A stretch of DNA of 64,000 nt from Phlebotomus papatasi. Its lineage: Eukaryota > Arthropoda > Insecta > Diptera > Psychodidae. The position numbers were made by a program, and so were the translations under genes. Where the stretch lies: NCBI RefSeq assembly GCF_024763615.1, contig NC_077224.1, forward strand, positions 69,326,712 through 69,390,711, written 5' to 3'. Positions 59,103-64,000 of this stretch are shown in pieces; positions within the stretch are counted from its first letter, which is position 1; every line of letters begins with the position of its first letter. The notes below the pieces were generated by a model. It did no database searches. It was given only the letters and a program-made list of their open reading frames with translations, and was not told where the DNA came from.

Positions 59103-60009
59103 CTTGCATTTGGATTCGATTCTTGATGAGCGTCTTTTGGCGAATTTCATCAAAATAAAGCTGATTACATTCTCTTGAAACGACTCAGAAGTAAAAAAAA
59201 ACAAAATCAAAAGCCTACTACGACTAACTTCATGTCAAGCGATAGAGAAGACTTTTCATTATAAAACATTATGGAGATTTTTTTCTGAAATCTACGAAGT
59301 GTCCATAGGAATTCCATTAGATTTTTTCATGGAAATTCGCTATGAAAGATCCATGTCCTTTTAGGAGTTCTAATTCAGAATTTTCTGTAAATATTTCATA
59401 TTATCAATAGTTTCTTTTGGAATACTAAAGCTCAGTGTCTTAAATATTCTGGATTTAGAAAATTTTAATTGTTATACTCACTTTTCTAGAATAGGAGAGA
59501 AAATGATGGGATGTTTCATTTACGCAATAATTGACTTTTTTCTAAGAAGATTTTCAATCGTTAGAAAAAACTACGATTTATAATCTTTATGTGATAAGAC
59601 AAAATTCAAACATTTGTATTTTATTTCATGATAACTTAAACTTTGCAAAAATGCTCAGTTTCAATTGAGTTCAAATATTATGCTGACATTTGATTGCGTT
59701 GATTTTGTTCTGCGATAATAGTTGGCGAGAGATGAATGGGAGACCTCTCGTATTATCTTTGCTATTATCACGATTTTTCGTAACTTTTCTTTTTCGAGAG
59801 ACAAGAATTGGCTTAATTTTTCACTGACGTTGACAACTTTATCCTCCGCTAGAGGGCACTGTTTTCTCCCGTGAATGGCGCTAGTAGCTGTTCTAATTTT
59901 TTTTCTCGAGCTTTTTTATTAAGCTCACCAATAATCAAAATTGATGAAAATTTTCTTGAACTCTAACTCTTTCTCTATGTGGAAAATCTTCAGCTGAGCT
60001 TTTTTCGGA
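59103..60009. other. Downstream AT-rich DNA
   Basis: No gene or repeat matched elsewhere. Confidence 0.4.
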
Positions 60010-61022
60010 GTTATCACACTAGAAAATTTCACATTAAAGTTAAAGTGAAAAGTTGCTCATTAATACTTCTAGAACTACTCGAAATCGCTGATTTAGTCAA
60101 GACACATTGCTAGAATTGCTCAATGTCACGATGGCACACGGGTTGTCAGATGCGAGTGTTTTTGTTTTTGAAGCATTTCAGTCGTTTGAGCGAAAGTGTG
60201 CGATTTTAGTAAAGAAAAGGAAGTTTTCCTCCTGTATGCTACTTTTATGTCGTGCAAAAGGACCCGCCAAGCGAGAAGGAGATTGTGGGCGAGAGATTGG
60301 CTCCTAACGCGACCTTCACACGGTGTCGTTGAAATTCTCTGGGGCGATTTTTTGGACATAGTAATTTTCTCCGGATGATTTCGGAAGAATTTAAAGAACT
60401 GCTTCAAAACGTAGTGCTTTATTTTCAATTTGTCGCAAACGGCCAGAAAACCATCAGATCGACTGCCTCTGTTTTTGTATTCCCGGGAGTTTTAGTCCAA
60501 AATGACGATTTCATGATGCACAGCTTCAATTAATTCAGCCACCATCTAATTTGACCACGAAATCCTAGAAGTTTATGAATATAAATATAGATCAAACACA
60601 TTTTTGTTTAGCTTTTTTCTTACTTATCCTCTTCACCGATCGTTTTCAATGTCTTTTGTCCTTTCTCCATCTCGTTCGCGATAAATAATAGGTATTGGAA
60701 CTACTTTTTATCACAATTTAATCAGGAATAAACTGGTGAGAAAATTGTGGCGCAAAAACTACCTGAATGACTGAATATAAAGCAGTACCTGATGAAAATT
60801 TAATGAGCAAATTTTGCTCATAAATTTGCTCATTAATTATCAATCGTATTTATGCTATTTTATCCATTTAAACCAATTTTTGTGACTCGAATCCACTTTT
60901 TTATCACTAAAAGAATTGATTTCTAAAAGCTCTTGATGAAAATTACACATTAGGACACATATCAGCAACAATTAGTGGGAATCACATTGAAATTTTAATG
61001 TGAAATTCTCTAGTGTGATAAC
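60010..61022. mobile_element. 1.0-kb element with GTTATCACACTAG inverted ends
   Basis: GTTATCACACTAGAAAATTT at 60010 is matched by the complement of GTTATCACACTAGAGAATTT ending at 61022; the match runs about 28 bp, then partly on. The interior frames (60107-60428) have no transposase features. The ends relate it to the MITE at 3321-3718. Confidence 0.75.
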
Positions 61023-62289
61023 ACGGTTTAACGAATATCCTTCATATGAATGAGGTTTTTTGTAAACAGATAGAAATAATTAAATGGTTTTAATTAAAAA
61101 AATAGGTACAAAAGAATTACAATTCAATTGATAACTTATTAAATTTCAAGTAAATTTTTCTTAACAAAAAGGATACTACTGAAAAAAAAACTCGACTACA
61201 AAGTATCAATATGATTACTCGTAACGTAATATATTTTATATATGCAACTTTACAAGAGTATTACAGAACAAAAAAAAAAATGATATCGAGAAACCTTGCT
61301 CATATCAATGACGAAACAAATCTTGCAATAATAGCCTTTTTAATAATATAAGATTGTAATTGTCCATTATTAAGACGTCTTTATAGAGCATATTAAATGG
61401 GAGGGAAAATGAGAATGGGAAGTACTTGAGAAGAATGCACTTCAATATTGAAGTGCATTCTACTCAGCAGACTCCAATTGCCAGCCACTTGGAATGAGAT
61501 TAATTTAAACGCTAAAAAGATATAAAGGCATGAGCAATAAACTAAGTATTTTATGCTAATAGGAATATTTTCTAGGATATTAAGGGCTTTCTCTTGTCAA
61601 GGATAAATGCCACAGAAAAAAAGTTTTCTGAGAAGGTGATACAAAGCTTACAACGACAAAAGTATAAATTACTTCCATAGCAAAGAAAATGTGCGAAGAG
61701 AGAATGTTAATGAAAATCAACTGGCAAAGCAAAAAAAAAACGGTACCTCACACCAAAGTGCTAATAACCTATTGAGAGTTTCTTGTTTGGATGTTTTGCG
61801 AAAAAAAAAGTGGCACCACAGAGAACAAACTGTTAATTATGTGCTGATGTTTTGATTTTTTTCTGCTTCTCTTTCGCGAGATATCAATTTATGCAAACGA
61901 CCTTTCGTTTTGCGATAAAACGCGTTTCGATGAGAGAAAACCAGACAAATTGATAGAGTTAAATGTAAACATGCATGATTGATAGTTTTTCCATCAATGA
62001 GATAAGAAAATGAGTGAAAGATTGTACTATCACGTTATATTGTACGTTGTGACGGAATTTCTGCTGCGTGAGCATATTCAAAGGGGTTTGTCATCGGGAA
62101 GGTACTGTACATTTATCTAATTATTTGTTGAGAAACACTTTGACAATTGGACAGAAGAAACAAAACCATTTCAATATTTGATTTAATGAACTTAAGTCGA
62201 TTTTGTGAATTGCAAAAACTTAAATTAGGAGAGAATTCAAAACTATTTTAGTAAACGTAGTAAACCGCAATGAATTATTGCAGTGTGCC
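61023..62289. other. Downstream AT-rich DNA
   Basis: No gene. A short perfect hairpin (GAATGCACTTCAATATTGAA with its complement, about 61433-61460) is present. Confidence 0.4.
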
Positions 62290-62828
62290 CAAAAAACGTT
62301 TGAGGAATCCAGGGAATACTTGGAAACTCATGGAGAATACTCGTGAAACATTTAAAAAAAAAAACAGTGGGAATTCTTGGAAATCAACTAAAGCTTACAG
62401 GGCAGTGCCTAAACTAATGCCCAAAAACTCGAAAAACCCATGAAACTCGTGAAAGCTGACAGACAGAGAACACTAAGTAATTCACAAGAAAAAAAAGTCA
62501 TACAACCATGGAAACCCATGGAGAACACTTGGGAATTCAATAAATTCACAGGGAACTTGAAAACTCAAATAGAACTCTCAGGAAACCCTAGAAAACACGA
62601 AAAACTCATAAAAACTGATCGGGAACTCTTTAGTCTTAGTGAATGCAAAGAGAGTACTTGGGAACCTGGGAAAACCTTTATGACGTATGTATTTCAGTAG
62701 TATTTCATGAGAACTAAGGAAAAGCTTATGGAAATTATTAGAATCCAGGGGAATCCGGGAAACCTTTGATCATTGATGAGAACGCATGAAAACGCATAGA
62801 AACCCAATTGTTTTCAATCGTATCGAGA
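62290..62828 (+). repeat. Minisatellite 3: degenerate GGAAACTCATGGAGAA units, first part
   Basis: Loose units of about 18-22 bases built on GGGAA..CTTGGAAACTCATGGA repeat through this stretch. The same texture resumes at 63595-63745, so the SINE cluster between them was probably inserted into one array. The open frame at 62440-62700 is a product of the repeat. Confidence 0.7.
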
Positions 62829-62855
62829 CACTTTATTTGTATTACAATGTAATCA
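62829..62855 (-). mobile_element. SINE 3' tail fragment
   Basis: CACTTTATTTGTATTACAAT is the complement of the 3' end of the SINE at 11672-11975. Only this tail is present, joined directly to the head of the next SINE on the other strand. Confidence 0.75.
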
Positions 62856-62861
62856 TTACAA

Positions 62862-63092
62862 TGGAGATCTCAATGGCGCAATAGGCAATACCGTTGGCTC
62901 TTAGGTGGATGAGGTCTCTGACTCGACTTTCACAGTTGTTAGTTCGAGTTCCGTCCTGCCCGGTGCAAAAATCTGAATGTTTGATTTAGATTTAGACAAA
63001 GCAGCTTCTTCGTGCAACAAGTCCGGGAGTATGGAAGAAACATAAACACACCAGGAAGACGCTCCTTGGTGATCTAAAAGGGACTACGCTAG
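62862..63092 (+). mobile_element. tRNA-derived SINE, head and body
   Basis: A box AATGGCGCAATAGG (about 62871) and B box AGTTCGAGTTCC (about 62940), then CTGCCCGGTGCAAAAATCTG and the body AAGTCCGGGAGTATGGAAGA, as in 11672-11975. The B box has a changed base (TTCGAGTTC for TTCGAGTCC). The 3' end is not recognisable. Confidence 0.8.
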
Positions 63093-63281
63093 GTTTTTCA
63101 GGACATTCTGTCATTCCGGTGAGCGTCGGAATTTGTTGATCAAATCCTACGAATCAAACACACAATTTCACCAGAGCTTTCGACACTTATCGTGTCTTTC
63201 TCTGTTCATAGGATTTCATATGATTTGATCAACAAATTCCGACGCTCACGAGAAGGACAAATTGTCCTGGAAAACCTAGCT
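63093..63281. repeat. Inverted repeat between two facing SINEs
   Basis: CTAGGTTTTTCAGGACA and GTGAGCGTCGGAATTTGTTG (63092-63145) recur inverted at about 63225-63280. Together with the SINEs on each side this makes a large palindrome. Confidence 0.8.
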
Positions 63282-63578
63282 CAGTTACACCATCGTCGGC
63301 TATCCATTTATACAATAAAATGGACTACCACTTCGAGAATTGAGATTGTAAAAAATGCTGAGAAATGGGTGCACGCAAGAATTCTTACGTGCTCCCAGAG
63401 TCTTTTGTTGAACAAAGGCGTTGCATTTTATTAGGTTTTATCACAGTGAAAACGTGTTTTTCTAAACATTCAGTTACCTGCACCGGTCGGGATTCGAACT
63501 CACAACTGTGAAAGTCGAGTCAGAGATCTCATTGCCAAAGGCCCGTCGGTCTTCCCCTTGCGCCACCCAGATCCCCAA
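63282..63578 (-). mobile_element. tRNA-derived SINE, minus strand
   Basis: On the minus strand: GGGTGGCGCAAGGGGAAGAC (A box, about 63573-63550), GTGAGTTCGAATCCCGACC (B box, about 63505-63487), then the body with AATGCAACGCCTTTGTTCAA. Its B box, GTTCGAATCC, is the best match to the polymerase III consensus in the window. Confidence 0.85.
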
Positions 63579-63594
63579 AAATATAATTCGGGAA

Positions 63595-64000
63595 ACACTA
63601 AAAACCGCTCGAAAATTCCATTAAGACACACAGATGACTCATGGAAACTTACAGGAAACACTTGTTAGCCTTGAAGAAAATCATGAGAACTTACCGGAAA
63701 ATCAGGAAAACTTAGAAACCCACACAAAACGCTCGGTAACTAGGGAAATCTTTGAGAATGCGTGTGTAGTGTGTATTGCTACGTAACTCGCAGAAATCAC
63801 TATTTCTTATGGGTATGTTTCATTGAATTTATTTCTGTAAGGTACTGGTGGGAAGCACAATGAAAATGTTTGAGAAACTATAGATTTTTTGGATAATCAA
63901 AAACTTAATTATCCAAATGAATAGATGATCTTTATGCTTCATTGTAGAAATGAAACCCAGAAGGCCCATAACACTTCTGGAAATGAATAGATAAACTCAT
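63595..64000 (+). repeat. Minisatellite 3, second part, then AT-rich end of window
   Basis: GGAAACTTACAGGAAACACT-type units continue to about 63745. After that there is ordinary AT-rich sequence to the end of the window, with no gene seen. Confidence 0.6.

Noticed and set aside
58713..59158. Two overlapping open frames of 99 and 66 codons
   Set aside because: They lie over the tandem palindromic MITE array and repeat the same peptide; not genes.
62440..62700. 86-codon frame with Lys/Glu/Thr-rich protein
   Set aside because: It coincides with the GGAAACTCATGG minisatellite and has no non-repetitive part.

Overview
This is eukaryotic, AT-rich DNA, almost certainly from an insect and most likely a dipteran. 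It carries one spliced protein gene about 42 kb long, with GT-AG introns from 70 bp to over 15 kb. The introns are packed with short non-coding transposable elements. The insect call rests on the protein: its SH3, DH and PH exons read like the fly PAK-interacting exchange factor. A lower Diptera (sand-fly or mosquito-like) origin is a guess from intron size and the density of MITEs and tRNA-derived SINEs.

The gene is Pix (Drosophila rtGEF/dPix, vertebrate ARHGEF6/7), + strand. I could phase ten coding exons from 15988 to 57820: SH3 plus the start of DH (15988-16328), DH (16448-16648, 19962-20160), end of DH and PH (20231-20452, 28510-28755), a long Ser-rich linker (28954-30615), a His/Gln/Pro-rich exon (37023-37275), the GIT-binding exon (42001-42177), an optional Ser/Asn-rich exon (48470-49090) and the C-terminal coiled coil (57639-57820). 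The exon phases agree throughout: the path without the optional exon gives exactly 1161 codons, and the optional exon adds 207 more. Two exons can also act as alternative 3' ends. Exon 6 can read on to a stop at 30937 with an AATAAA 40 bases later, and exon 9 to a stop at 49192. Both would give proteins without the coiled coil, and the first would also lack the GIT-binding segment.

Region by region: 1-15987 is 5' flank or first-intron DNA. It holds several MITEs, a decayed Tc1-type transposase gene split by a SINE (11594-12545), and a three-layer nest of elements at 13682-15516. 16329-28509 holds introns 1-4, with an L-shaped set of foldbacks (17.1-19.7 kb) and a four-family nest at 21775-26399. 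30616-37022 (intron 6) is largely a TTAA-flanked element at 32215-35622 with a foldback and a Helentron-like element inside. 37276-57638 (introns 7-9) holds two 'AAAATCCCGAA' minisatellites, a 0.94 kb hairpin, an inverted second copy of the 1.8 kb Helentron-like element and several TA-flanked elements. After the gene come a six-unit tandem array of 0.15 kb palindromes (58250-59102), a 1 kb inverted-repeat element, and SINEs inserted in another minisatellite.

No rRNA, functional tRNA, CRISPR or bacterial-type feature is visible. All repeat families were defined only by comparing copies within this window, so family names are descriptive and superfamily assignments are inferences from terminal repeats and target-site duplications.
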